NCBI RefSeq assembly: GCF_001613105.1
Contig: NZ_BDBS01000031.1
Span: 103,722-167,721, forward strand
Source of the DNA: Nocardia pseudobrasiliensis NBRC 108224
Lineage (GTDB): Bacteria > Actinomycetota > Actinomycetes > Mycobacteriales > Mycobacteriaceae
Direction: 5' to 3'
Length of the DNA stretch: 64,000 nt
Shown here one piece after another: positions 50,888 through 59,212 of the stretch (the stretch's first letter is position 1; each line of letters begins with the position of its first letter). A program made the position numbers and the translations under genes. The notes under the pieces are model-generated. The model searched no databases. It saw only the letters and a list, made by a program, of their open reading frames with translations, and had not been told where the DNA came from.

Positions 50888-51010
50888 CGTTGCATTCGAA
50901 CTTCCGACAACGACGAACGATGCCGAAAAATGGCTAACTCCAGGCAGATTACGAATCATCGATGCAACGACAATGGGACTCAATGCAACGATTTCGTGCG
51001 CGCGTTGCAA
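50888..51010. promoter_or_regulatory. Four copies of an ATGCAACG motif in the divergent promoter
   Basis: CGTTGCAT (50888-50895), ATGCAACG (50962-50969), ATGCAACG (50983-50990) and CGTTGCAA (51003-51010) lie between the P450 and regulator genes. The last three are about two helical turns apart, and the outer ones point inward. A candidate binding site set for the divergent regulator. Confidence 0.5.
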
Positions 51011-51070
51011 TGACGATGGTACTGAACGCATACTGTCCCAACCCGCACGTCCGACCCCACGGGAGCACCG

Positions 51071-51790
51071 ATGCCCGGAGACCGGCTGACCGCCGACGAC
51101 CGTCGATTCATCGCCGAGAATCTGTCGAGCGGAATCGGTTACGCCGAGATCGCCCGCAGACTGGGCCGCCCCACCTCCACGATCAGCCGCGAGGTGGGTC
51201 GCAACGGCGGCCCCGGCCGCTATCGGCCCGAACGAGCCCAGCGCGCCGCCGCCGCACGGGCCCGCCGCGTGCGTCCGCGATCGGATCGGAAGCCCTCCGC
51301 CGCAATGACATCCGCCGAGGCGACCGCCGTCGTCGAGGAGCTGACGACACTGCTCGAGCGAACCGGCATTCCCCGCATGCCCGCCCGGGTCCTCGCCCGC
51401 ATCTACCTCAGCGAGACCGGCAGCAGCACGGCCGCCGAACTCGCGGACGCGCTGCGGGTGAGCCCTGCGTCGGTGTCGGCCGCGGTCGGCCTGCTCGAGG
51501 ACTACGAGCTGATCCGGCGCGAACGCGAACCCGGAACCCGCCGGGACCGTTACGTTTTCGACGACGAGGCCTGGTACCGCTCGACCATGGCCGGGGTCCA
51601 TTCCACCAATCTCCTGGCCGAGGCCGCCCTGCGCGGCGCGGATCTGCTCGACGGCGCGCCCGCGGATCGGCTGCGGGCGATGGGGGCGTTCATGGCCAAT
51701 ATCGGCCGGGATATGGAACATTCGGTCGAACGCTGGCGCCCGCTGCTGCGAACGAGCGACGCCACACCGCCCACAGGGCCGAATTCTTGA
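51071..51790 (+). CDS. Regulator fusing an IS30-type HTH to a MarR-like winged helix
   Basis: A 239-aa protein with two DNA-binding parts. Residues about 5-45 (RLTADDRRFIAENLSSGIGY, AEIARRLGRPTSTISREVGR) match the HTH_38 domain found at the start of IS30 transposases. Residues about 85-190 form a GbsR/MarR-like winged helix (SSTAAELADALRVSPASVSA, AVGLLEDYELIRREREPGTR). There is no transposase catalytic domain, so this is a regulator. Divergent from the P450; its stop lies inside a terminator stem. Confidence 0.85.
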   Translation: MPGDRLTADDRRFIAENLSSGIGYAEIARRLGRPTSTISREVGRNGGPGRYRPERAQRAAAARARRVRPRSDRKPSAAMTSAEATAVVEELTTLLERTGIPRMPARVLARIYLSETGSSTAAELADALRVSPASVSAAVGLLEDYELIRREREPGTRRDRYVFDDEAWYRSTMAGVHSTNLLAEAALRGADLLDGAPADRLRAMGAFMANIGRDMEHSVERWRPLLRTSDATPPTGPNS

Positions 51791-51824
51791 TTACTAGATA
51801 TTTGCCAGATCGGTAATCAGGAAT
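51783..51824 (+). terminator. AT-rich hairpin overlapping the regulator stop
   Basis: ATTCTTGATTAC (51783-51794) pairs with GTAATCAGGAAT (51813-51824), 12 bp with one G-T pair, around an 18-base loop. It separates the P450 locus from the giant-protein cassettes. Confidence 0.65.
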
Positions 51825-51881
51825 CACAACTCCGATGTTGTGGCATCGTATACGCGCGCATTCACAATACAAGTCCGTGAA

Positions 51882-51948
51882 TGTGAAACATCAGTATTCA
51901 TGCAGGTTATAGCGTCGAATCCGCTGGTGTGATCTACGTCTAATTGAC
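51882..51948 (+). promoter_or_regulatory. Shared promoter elements of giant-protein cassette 1
   Basis: Element 1 is TGTGAAACA (51882-51890). Element 2 is TGTGATCTACGTCTAATTGA (51928-51947). The start-to-start distance is 46 bases. The same two elements with the same distance precede cassette 2, and the start codon follows element 2 by 30 bases. Both elements begin with TGTGA, the GlxR/CRP half-site. Confidence 0.65.
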
Positions 51949-51978
51949 CACTGGCCAACGACGCCCGACCATCGGCAC

Positions 51979-52281
51979 ATGTCGCAAATTTATCGATGCT
52001 CTGCAGTTGCTGCAGTTCTGTCGGTAGCGGTGTTCGGTCCGGCGATCCTGTCCGGTCCCGCCCTGGCCGAACCGTTGCCGAGCGGCTGTAATGCCGACTA
52101 CTCGGTCCCCGATCAGATCACCCTCGAGTGCGCACCGGGCGCGGGCGCCGGAACCCACGCCTACATCCGCTGTCGCGATCTGGGCGGCCTGCAACATGTC
52201 CGAATCGGAACTCCGATCGGACCAGATGGCGGCAGTTCCCGCGCCATCTGCGCGACCGGAGAAACAGCTATACCCGCCTGA
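51979..52281 (+). CDS. Small secreted four-cysteine protein, cassette 1
   Basis: 100 aa with a Sec signal peptide (RCSAVAAVLSVAVFGPAILS, then cleavage at ALA-E). The mature ~70 residues hold four cysteines (SGCNADYSVPDQITLECAPG, YIRCRDLGG, RAICATGE), which should give two disulfides outside the cell. It is closely paralogous to the cassette 2 protein: PDQITLEC/PNQVTVSC, GAGAGTHAYIRCRDLGG, RIGTPIGPDGGSSRAIC. No described family known to me. It precedes the giant gene by 20 bases, so it is co-transcribed. Confidence 0.85.
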   Translation: MSQIYRCSAVAAVLSVAVFGPAILSGPALAEPLPSGCNADYSVPDQITLECAPGAGAGTHAYIRCRDLGGLQHVRIGTPIGPDGGSSRAICATGETAIPA

Positions 52282-52301
52282 CCAGAAGAAAGGCTTTTCC
52301 G

Positions 52302-55300
52302 ATGACTGCAACAAGCAATCGTTCTAAAAAAAGAGCTCTTTCTGAAAATGTCGAACCCGCAGGTAAGGGGAGACACCGCAAGGAAATCAAGCGCAACCGT
52401 CGCGGGCTGTACGCCGCGGCGGCCTTCGCGAGTCTGAGCAGCGCGATGATGGCCGTACCGCAGGCGAACGCGCAGGCTCCGATCCATCCGGTCTCCCCGA
52501 TGCAACCGATCGAGCCCAATGACCCGGTCCTGCCCGGCTTCGGCATCAATCTGCCGGGCCGGACCGCGGCGGTCGGCGCGACCGGAACACCGGTGCAGAC
52601 CACCACCGCCGAGGCCGAAACCGATTCGACGCCGATCTTCACCCCGAACAACGACGGCGCGGGCAATGGCGTCGGCGTCGATGTCACCAGCCTCGCGCAG
52701 ACCGCCGTGACCGCGGCACTCTCGCCGAATTCGCCCGCGCCCGTGCGCGATACGGTGCAGAGCACCCTGCAGGCGCTGTCGCGGGCCATGAACACCACCG
52801 AACCCGCCGAAACCGCGAATCCGGATGCACCCGCGCCGCTGCGCGCGCAGTCCGCGACGCCGGGACTGCCCGTCCAACCGGCCGTCGGCTCGGTGACCGG
52901 AACCCGCACCGAGGCCGCCGCCAGTCCGGTCGAGGAGCTGGCCGCGGTCGCCGCGCAGGTCGTGGGGGCCAATCTCGATCTGGGCAAGCTGGCCAGCTGG
53001 GCCGATCAGACCTTCCCGACCGGGCCGCTGCGCCAGCCCGTCGAGGATCTGCTCGCCTTCGTCAGCCAGGCCACCGAGCTCGCCGGTGGGCGTCGCCGCG
53101 AGACGGCCTCGCCGTTCGACGATCTGATCGGCCATCTGCGCGACACCTTCGGCTCCGCGCAGGGCGGTGACGACGTCACCAAGGCATTGCGCGATCTGGT
53201 GAGCTCGTTCACCGGACCCGGCGACCCGCTGCACGACATCACCGAGAATCTCCACAAGTTCACCGCCGCACCGGAACTCGCCCCGCTGGCGGCGGCGGTC
53301 CTCGGCTTCGCCGCACCGGCGCTGTCGGAGATCGCCCCGCTGCTGGGCTATGTCACGCCGGTGCTCGGCCTGCTCGAGAATCCGACCTCGGCGCTGACGC
53401 CGCTGCTGCACGGCATTCGCGGCCTACTCGGCGAGGACAGCATCATCGGCACCCGGCACGCCTCGCTGGCGCTACTGGCCCTGCCGGTCATCGCCGGAAT
53501 CGCCATCGTGCCACTGCTGTTCGCCGGTGCGCTGGCCATCGGCGCGCTCGGCATAGGCGCGCTGGTCGTGATCGGTGCGGTCATCGCCGCGCCGCTGATC
53601 ATCGGGGCTCTGGTGATCGGTGGCCTGGTGCTGGCCGCACTTGCCATTCCGGTGCTGATCGTGGCGGCCATCATCGCGATTCCGGTGCTGCTCGTGGTGG
53701 CGCCCATCGCCTTCGTGGCCTTCCAGGTACTGGCTCCGGTCATTCTCGCGGGCGGAATCGTGACGCTGGCCGCGGTGGTCGTGGCGGGTATCGCGGCCGC
53801 GGCGGTCACGCTGGCCCTCGGCGTGGCCACCACGCTGGCCACCCTGGCCGTCACACTCGTGGTCGGGCTGCTGCTCACGATCCTGTTCCCGCCACTGGGT
53901 CTGATCACCGCGACGCTGGCCTTCACCGTCGGCGCGCTCGGCATCCTGGTGATCGGCACGCTGCTCACGGCCGTGGCGACCTTCGGCGTACTCGGCATCT
54001 CCTTCGCCGTCGCGGCCGCGCTGACCGTGGCGCTCGGGCTGGCCTCGCTGCTCACGCCGTGGGGTCTGATCTTCCTGCCGGTGCTGGCCGTGGTCGCGCT
54101 CGCGGGCCTGATCCTGTTCGGCGCCATGGCCGTTGCGTCCGGCATCGTCATCGCCGCGATGTTCCTGGTCGGCGGGCTCGCACTGGCGATCGTCGCACCC
54201 GTCGCGGTGGGCGTGCTGCTGGTGTTGGCGCTGGCGGCCGAGGCCATCCGGCTGGCCGCGATCGTCGGCGGCTGGTTCCTCGCGGCCGCGGCGACGCTGA
54301 TCGTCACGGCGGCGGGGGTGATCGCCTCGGTCGTGGGTGTGGTGGCCGGTATCGCGGCCACGCTGCTGCTGGTATTCGCGCTGCCGATCATCGGACCGCT
54401 GCTCGCGCCGGTGTTGTTCGTGGCGCTGGTCGCGGTTCCGGCCGCGCTGGGTCTGCTGTTCCTGTTCGGCGGGCTGGGCATCTTCGCGACGCTGGTCGCG
54501 GTGTGCACCAGCGCGTTCATCGTCGAGGCCGGTATGTGGGCCTTGGCCGCGGCCGCGGTGGCCGTGATCGCGATGATCACGATGCCGTACGCGATTCCGT
54601 TGCTGCTGCCGCTGATCGCCGCGTTCCTGGCCATCTCGTCGGCGGCCATCATGGCCATCGCGGCGGCCGATTTCGTCTTCACCTTCGCGCCGTTCGTGGT
54701 GCTGATCGCCGGTGCGTTCGCGGTGGCCGCCGCGGTGGTCGCGGCGGCGTTCGTCGGCGGACTCGGCATCACCGTGGTCAGCTTCGCCATGCTCACGCTG
54801 ACGCTGCTGGCGCTCATCGTGATCAATCCGCCGCTGGCTTTGATCGCGCTGCCGCTACTGCTGGCGGGTCAGCTGTTCATCGTGCTGGGTGGCCTGGCCG
54901 GAATGGCGCTGGTGAGTACGCTTTTGGCCGGATTCGTGGCGGTGCTGATGCCGCTGCTTGCCGGGGGCGGCTTCATCGCGCTCGGGGCCATCGTGGCGAC
55001 CTTCGTCTTCGGGTCGCTGCTGTTCCCGCCGTTCGCCCTGATCGGAATCCCGGTCGGCGCCGCGGCATTCGTGGTGGGCGCGGCCGCGCTGCTACTGGTG
55101 CTGTTCGCCGGATACGCGGTGCTCGGCACGGTGACCGCGGCGGGCTGGATCCTCACCGCGGCGCTGGGCATCATCGCGACCGTGGCCATGCTTCCGGTCG
55201 GCATCGCCGCACTGGCCATCGCGGCCGTGCTGACGATTCCGTTCCTGATCGTGGGTCCGTTCGCGCCGGTGCTGTCCACCGCGCTGTCGCCGGTCATCGC

Positions 55301-57332
55301 GCTGGCGATCCTGTCGCTGTTCGCGCCGTTCGCGGTCGCCGGACTGCTGGGCGCTTTCGTCGCCGTCGCGGTGCAGGCATTGGGCCTGATCGGAATTCCG
55401 ATCATCGGTCTGGTGCTGGGCGTGGGCCTGTTCCTCGGGTTCAAGGCGCTGGTGGCGCTGCTGTGGCTGGTCAGCCTGCCGTTCGATTTCGCGGCCGGAT
55501 TCATCGTCGTCGGGGCGGCCATCACCGCGCTGCTGGCGGCGCTGACCGTCGGCGCTCTGGTCGGTGGCGCGGTCGTGGCCGCGGTGCTGGTTCCGCTGCT
55601 GGGTGTGGCGGCGCTGGCCGGATTGGCCGTGGGTGCGATCGGTGTCGGCGCGCTGGCTCTGGGCGGGGCCGTGCTGCTGGGTCTGCTGGCCCTGCCGGTG
55701 CTGGCCATCGGTGTGCCGCTGGCCCTGATCGGCCTGCTCACGCTGGCCGCGATCGCGGCGGCCGTGGTGTTCGGCGTGCCCGCGGCCGCGATCGGGCTCG
55801 CGGTGCTCGGCGCGGGTGCGGCGCTGCTGGCCGTATTCGCGATTCCGGTGCTGGGCTTCGGAATTCCGCTGGCAATCATCGGCCTCATCGCCCTGGCGGC
55901 GCTGGCCGGACTGCTGGTGATCGGACTCCCCGTCGGTGCGGCCGGTCTGGCCGTACTCGGCGCGGGTGCGGCGCTGCTGGCGGCCCTGGCCGTCCCGGCG
56001 CTGTTGATCGGCGTGCCCTTGGCCGTTGCGGGTCTCCTCGCGTTGGGTGCATTCCTGGTCGGTGCCCCCCTCGCGTTGCTCGGCCTGGGCGCCGCCGTCG
56101 TGATCGGTGGACCGATTCTCCTGGCGCTGGGAGCAATCGCCGCCACCGTGATCGGCGGGCCCATCGCTGCCGCGTTGGGCGCTTTGGCCACGGCGGTCGT
56201 CGGCATTCCGATTGCGCTGGCGCTCGGCGCAATCGGCGCGGTGGTCGTGGGCGGTGCGATCGCCCTCGCCCTCGCGGCCGCGACCGCCGTGGTCGTCGGC
56301 GGTGCGATCGCCTTGGCGGCCAGCGCAATCGGCGCGGTAGTGGTGGCGGGCGCGATCGCGGTGGCCCTCGCGGCCGTGGCGGCCCTGCTAGTCGGTGGCG
56401 TGATCGCCGCGGTGGTCGGGGTGGCCGGTGCGGTGGCAGTGGCCGGTGCGATCGCCACAGCCCTCGCGGCCGTGACCGCCCTGTTCGTCGGCGGCGCGAT
56501 CGCCGCGGCAGTGACGGCCGGTGCGATCGCCACGGCGATCGCCGCCGTGGCGGCACTGGTGGTCGGCATTCCGATTGCCCTGGCGGTCGGCGCGGTCGGC
56601 GCGCTCGCACTGGGCGCGCTGGCCCTGGCGGCCATTGGGATCCCGATCGTGTTGGCGCTCGGGGCTATTGCCGCGGTTGTCACGCTCGGCGCAGTTGCCG
56701 CGGCGGTCATCGGCATTCCGGTCGCGCTGGCGGTTGGGGCGGTCGGTGGCTTTGCGCTGGCCACTCTGGCGGCGCTGGTCATCGGTGGTCCGATCGTGGC
56801 GGTGCTCGGCACGATCGCGGCGCTGGCGGTGGCCGGACTGGTCGCGCTCGGGTTGGGTGCGCTGATCACGGCGGTCGTCGCGACGCCGGTGATCTTCGCG
56901 TTGGGCGCGCTCGCGGTCGGCGGGCCGGTGGCCGCGCTGGCGCTGGCGATCTCGACGCTGCTCGGGGTGCCCGCGTTGGCGATCATTGTGGCCGCGTTGG
57001 TCATCGGCGGTCTGATCGCCGCGTTCCTGCTCAGCCCGGAGTTCCGGTCGTATGTGATCTCCGCGCTGCGGGCCCAGTTCAGCGGACCGTCGGGCAACGG
57101 CGGTGCGGCTCCCGACGGATCGCAGTTGCTGGACAACCTGATTCCGGACAATGCCCCGCTCGACCAGTTCATCGCCGCGCTGGTGGCGCGACTGGCACCG
57201 GCGCAACAGCAACAGCAGCACCAGTCCGAAGCTCCGTGCACCTGTGCGGATCTGCCGCTGGTCGCCCACGACGCGGCCGACGGTTCGACCCATGATTCGA
57301 ATGCCCGTCAATTGGTGGAGGTGTCGCTGTGA
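52302..57332 (+). CDS. Giant exported hydrophobic-repeat protein A, 1676 aa
   Basis: Domain order: a basic start (GRHRKEIKRNRRGLYAAAAF) with a signal-like core and an ANAQA site; a soluble N-domain to about residue 385 (DLGKLASWADQTFPTGPLRQ, LLGYVTPVLGLLENPTSALT); a hydrophobic Ala/Val/Ile/Leu/Gly domain of some 1190 residues almost without charges; and a hydrophilic tail (FRSYVISALRAQFSGPSG, a Gln run, PCTCADL). The last third repeats every 16 residues (GGAIALALAAATAVVV). ATG 52302 has AAGAAAGG. It is not a transporter I recognise; the same layout recurs in protein B. Membrane or surface polymer is my inference. Confidence 0.9.
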   Translation: MTATSNRSKKRALSENVEPAGKGRHRKEIKRNRRGLYAAAAFASLSSAMMAVPQANAQAPIHPVSPMQPIEPNDPVLPGFGINLPGRTAAVGATGTPVQTTTAEAETDSTPIFTPNNDGAGNGVGVDVTSLAQTAVTAALSPNSPAPVRDTVQSTLQALSRAMNTTEPAETANPDAPAPLRAQSATPGLPVQPAVGSVTGTRTEAAASPVEELAAVAAQVVGANLDLGKLASWADQTFPTGPLRQPVEDLLAFVSQATELAGGRRRETASPFDDLIGHLRDTFGSAQGGDDVTKALRDLVSSFTGPGDPLHDITENLHKFTAAPELAPLAAAVLGFAAPALSEIAPLLGYVTPVLGLLENPTSALTPLLHGIRGLLGEDSIIGTRHASLALLALPVIAGIAIVPLLFAGALAIGALGIGALVVIGAVIAAPLIIGALVIGGLVLAALAIPVLIVAAIIAIPVLLVVAPIAFVAFQVLAPVILAGGIVTLAAVVVAGIAAAAVTLALGVATTLATLAVTLVVGLLLTILFPPLGLITATLAFTVGALGILVIGTLLTAVATFGVLGISFAVAAALTVALGLASLLTPWGLIFLPVLAVVALAGLILFGAMAVASGIVIAAMFLVGGLALAIVAPVAVGVLLVLALAAEAIRLAAIVGGWFLAAAATLIVTAAGVIASVVGVVAGIAATLLLVFALPIIGPLLAPVLFVALVAVPAALGLLFLFGGLGIFATLVAVCTSAFIVEAGMWALAAAAVAVIAMITMPYAIPLLLPLIAAFLAISSAAIMAIAAADFVFTFAPFVVLIAGAFAVAAAVVAAAFVGGLGITVVSFAMLTLTLLALIVINPPLALIALPLLLAGQLFIVLGGLAGMALVSTLLAGFVAVLMPLLAGGGFIALGAIVATFVFGSLLFPPFALIGIPVGAAAFVVGAAALLLVLFAGYAVLGTVTAAGWILTAALGIIATVAMLPVGIAALAIAAVLTIPFLIVGPFAPVLSTALSPVIALAILSLFAPFAVAGLLGAFVAVAVQALGLIGIPIIGLVLGVGLFLGFKALVALLWLVSLPFDFAAGFIVVGAAITALLAALTVGALVGGAVVAAVLVPLLGVAALAGLAVGAIGVGALALGGAVLLGLLALPVLAIGVPLALIGLLTLAAIAAAVVFGVPAAAIGLAVLGAGAALLAVFAIPVLGFGIPLAIIGLIALAALAGLLVIGLPVGAAGLAVLGAGAALLAALAVPALLIGVPLAVAGLLALGAFLVGAPLALLGLGAAVVIGGPILLALGAIAATVIGGPIAAALGALATAVVGIPIALALGAIGAVVVGGAIALALAAATAVVVGGAIALAASAIGAVVVAGAIAVALAAVAALLVGGVIAAVVGVAGAVAVAGAIATALAAVTALFVGGAIAAAVTAGAIATAIAAVAALVVGIPIALAVGAVGALALGALALAAIGIPIVLALGAIAAVVTLGAVAAAVIGIPVALAVGAVGGFALATLAALVIGGPIVAVLGTIAALAVAGLVALGLGALITAVVATPVIFALGALAVGGPVAALALAISTLLGVPALAIIVAALVIGGLIAAFLLSPEFRSYVISALRAQFSGPSGNGGAAPDGSQLLDNLIPDNAPLDQFIAALVARLAPAQQQQQHQSEAPCTCADLPLVAHDAADGSTHDSNARQLVEVSL
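56090..56870 (+). repeat. 16-residue tandem repeat array in giant protein A
   Basis: Successive units begin with Gly-Gly or Gly-Ile-Pro: GGPIAAALGALATAVV, GIPIALALGAIGAVVV, GGAIALALAAATAVVV, GGAIALAASAIGAVVV, AGAIAVALAAVAALLV, and on to GIPVALAVGAVGGFAL. Most are exactly 16 codons and a few are longer by eight. DNA copies share GGTGCGATCGCC but have drifted at third positions, so the array is old rather than freshly amplified. Confidence 0.8.
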
Positions 57333-57613
57333 ACGGACTGATCGACGGATCCGGCAGCAGTCCTTCGATCGTCGACCCCCGCGCGGGTCTGCTGGACCTG
57401 CGCAGTGCGCCCATCAGCTTCGGCTACTACGCCGAAAACGCCTCGGACGCACAGACGATCACCGAATTCCACAACCGCGGCCGACACCGCCGCATCGGCT
57501 GGTGGAACCAGCACCGACGCCTACGCGCCATGGTGGGCCTCGGCCTGGCGGCCAATATCGGTTTCCTCCCGGCCGTACAGGACGCGCTACTGACAGCGCT
57601 GCAACACCTTTGA
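57329..57613 (+). CDS. Small cassette partner protein, cassette 1 (94 aa)
   Basis: Third gene of the cassette, coupled to the giant gene by a GTGA overlap with GGAGG before it. It has no signal peptide. Conserved features shared with the cassette 2 copy are DPRAGLLDLRSAPISFGYYA, ENA-DA, a basic IGWWNQHRRL and a C-terminal segment GLAANIGFLPAVQDALLTAL ending in QHL. The last 30 residues could be an amphipathic or membrane-inserting helix. No known family. Coupling implies stoichiometric or chaperone-like action with the giant protein. Confidence 0.85.
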   Translation: MNGLIDGSGSSPSIVDPRAGLLDLRSAPISFGYYAENASDAQTITEFHNRGRHRRIGWWNQHRRLRAMVGLGLAANIGFLPAVQDALLTALQHL

Positions 57614-57620
57614 GATGAAA

Positions 57621-57654
57621 GAAATGGGGCCCGGCATCCGCCGGGCTCCATTTC
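57621..57654 (+). terminator. Terminator of cassette 1
   Basis: A 15-bp stem, GAAATGGGGCCCGGC and GCCGGGCTCCATTTC with one G-T pair, four-base loop, starting seven bases after the stop and followed by TTGTGTGTG. Strong for this organism. Confidence 0.9.
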
Positions 57655-57803
57655 TTGTGTGTGCGAAGCCGATACCGATCGATACGGCGGCCGCACCGAC
57701 ACCCGCGAGGCGGCGGGACCCACGCTGCAGGCCGCGGCGGAATATGCGGATGCGGCCCGATCCGTGAGTCGTACCGACATCGCGAGGAGACGCCCATACG
57801 AAA

Positions 57804-57827
57804 GGAGCCCGGCGGTTGCCGGGCTCC
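57804..57827 (-). terminator. Terminator of the DsbA-like gene
   Basis: Ten-bp perfect stem GGAGCCCGGC/GCCGGGCTCC, four-base loop, followed by TTTCGT when read on the minus strand, 24 bases after the DsbA-like stop. Its stem is nearly the same sequence as the core of the cassette 1 terminator. Confidence 0.85.
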
Positions 57828-57851
57828 AATTCCGTTTCCTACCTTGCAGAT

Positions 57852-58595
57852 CTACCGCACGGCGGTGCGATCGACCGCGGCGCGCAAACCGTCCGGGGTG
57901 ATGTTCTCCACCACCTGCTCACCGGCGTGCACCGTGGGCGTATGGGTGAGACCGGCCGCGATGGTCCGCTTGGTGTGGACCGTGACGAATTCGCGGTAGC
58001 GGCCGGAGTGGATGCAGGAGCCCACCTCCGGGGATGTGGCGCCGGATCGGTTGGCGATATCGACCAGCTGATCGTCGGTCAGGGCGGCGTCCTTGGCGGG
58101 CTGGCGCTGGAACATCAGGCCGTACCAGGCGGGCCAGACGGCCTTGTCCGAAGCCGCCACGCAGGCCGCGGCATTCGCGGCGCGGGCGGAATAGTCGTCC
58201 TTGCCGCCGACGATCGCGACCGGATCATATTCGACCGCGACCTGCTTGCCCTTGATGTAATCCGCGAGCGCGGGATCGCTGGTCTCAGCGAAGGTTCGAC
58301 ACGACGCGCAGGCGAAATCCGTGGTCACGGTCAGGACGGTCGCGACGGCCGGATCACCGAAGCGCAGCGTGCCGCGGTCGGTGTAGACCGACGGCGGGGC
58401 CTCGGCAGCCGCCCGGGCCTGTGCGGCGTGGTCCCGGTCGCGCTTGGTATCGGTGACGAAGACGCCGACCGCGGCGACCAGCACGATCAGCGCGATCGCG
58501 GTGAGTGCCACACCCAGGGTCAGGCCGCGAGCGGAATAGGTCGCACGGGCGACATATCTTCCGCTGCGCCGCGATTTCACCGCGTTTGCCTTCAT
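57852..58595 (-). CDS. Membrane-anchored DsbA-like thioredoxin-fold protein
   Basis: 247 aa: a basic cytoplasmic N-terminus, one signal anchor (GLTLGVALTAIALIVLVAAV) and an extracytoplasmic DsbA/thioredoxin domain. The active site is FACASCRTF (Cys-Ala-Ser-Cys). The cis-Pro loop is TPTVHAGEQVV, and an extra Cys pair (AAACVAAS, VGSCIHSG) is present. It should form or rearrange disulfides outside the membrane. Encoded between the two cassettes, it is a natural oxidant for their four-Cys secreted proteins. ATG 58595 is chosen; GTG 58604 is possible. Confidence 0.88.
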   Translation of the reverse strand: MKANAVKSRRSGRYVARATYSARGLTLGVALTAIALIVLVAAVGVFVTDTKRDRDHAAQARAAAEAPPSVYTDRGTLRFGDPAVATVLTVTTDFACASCRTFAETSDPALADYIKGKQVAVEYDPVAIVGGKDDYSARAANAAACVAASDKAVWPAWYGLMFQRQPAKDAALTDDQLVDIANRSGATSPEVGSCIHSGRYREFVTVHTKRTIAAGLTHTPTVHAGEQVVENITPDGLRAAVDRTAVR

Positions 58596-58756
58596 GACGC
58601 TCACCCCACATTCACAGTCGGTCTCAGCCGCCTTCTGGCGCAATGCTAACGATTTGCTGACGCGTTCCGTCGGTTGTACGAAATATTCAGCGAGATTGCC
58701 CGGTAGAGGAGCTGTTCCTATCGTAGTCGGACATAGGAAACAAACAATCTCAACAT

Positions 58757-58823
58757 TGTGAAACACTATTGTTTAAGCGTTTCCACCTGGCAGTACTATC
58801 ACTGTGATCTACGTCCGATTGAC
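58757..58823 (+). promoter_or_regulatory. Shared promoter elements of giant-protein cassette 2
   Basis: TGTGAAACA (58757-58765) and TGTGATCTACGTCCGATTGA (58803-58822), start-to-start distance 46 bases, exactly as before cassette 1; the start codon follows by 32 bases. The surrounding sequence is otherwise unalike, so these two blocks are conserved by selection rather than recent copying. Confidence 0.65.
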
Positions 58824-58855
58824 GATTTGACCAATACGGCTCGACCATCGAGCTC

Positions 58856-59155
58856 ATGACCCGTAAAGCAATTTGCTCAATGATTGCTGGCTTGGTGGCG
58901 ACCAGCACCGCGAGCGTCGGCCTGATCGCACCGGCCGCGTCCGCAGAGCCGCCACCGGCTGGCTGTACCGCTGATAACTCTGTACCGAACCAGGTCACTG
59001 TGAGTTGCGAACCGGGTGCCGGCGCCGGCACTCACGCCTTCATTCGCTGTCGCGATCTCGGTGGTGTACCGCATACCCGCATCGGCGAGCCTATCGGTCC
59101 GGAGGGCGGCAGCTCCCGGGCGGTATGCGCCGTCGACGAAACAGGTCCGGCCTGA
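58856..59155 (+). CDS. Small secreted four-cysteine protein, cassette 2
   Basis: 99 aa. The signal peptide runs through AICSMIAGLVATSTASVGLI to an ASA-E site. The mature part, with four cysteines (AGCTADNSVPNQVTVSCEPG, FIRCRDLGGVPHTR, RAVCAVDE), is a clear paralogue of the cassette 1 protein with all four cysteines and the GAGAGTHA-IRCRDLGG core kept. It precedes giant protein B by 57 bases. Unknown family; likely a small disulfide-locked beta protein at the cell surface. Confidence 0.85.
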   Translation: MTRKAICSMIAGLVATSTASVGLIAPAASAEPPPAGCTADNSVPNQVTVSCEPGAGAGTHAFIRCRDLGGVPHTRIGEPIGPEGGSSRAVCAVDETGPA

Positions 59156-59212
59156 CCCTGGCCCGCCGCACCCCGAGTGTGTTTCGTGGTTACAAATTGG
59201 AAAGGTTCACTC

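Noticed and set aside
51071..51790. IS30 transposase
   Set aside because: Only the HTH is IS30-like; there is no DDE catalytic domain and no inverted terminal repeats, while a winged helix follows.
52128..57241. Very long open frames in other registers and on the opposite strand across giant protein A (1078 and 790 codons)
   Set aside because: They are Arg/Gly or Thr/Ala shadow translations of GC-rich repetitive DNA. Only the 52302-57332 frame has a signal peptide, ribosome-binding site, paralogue and coupled partner.
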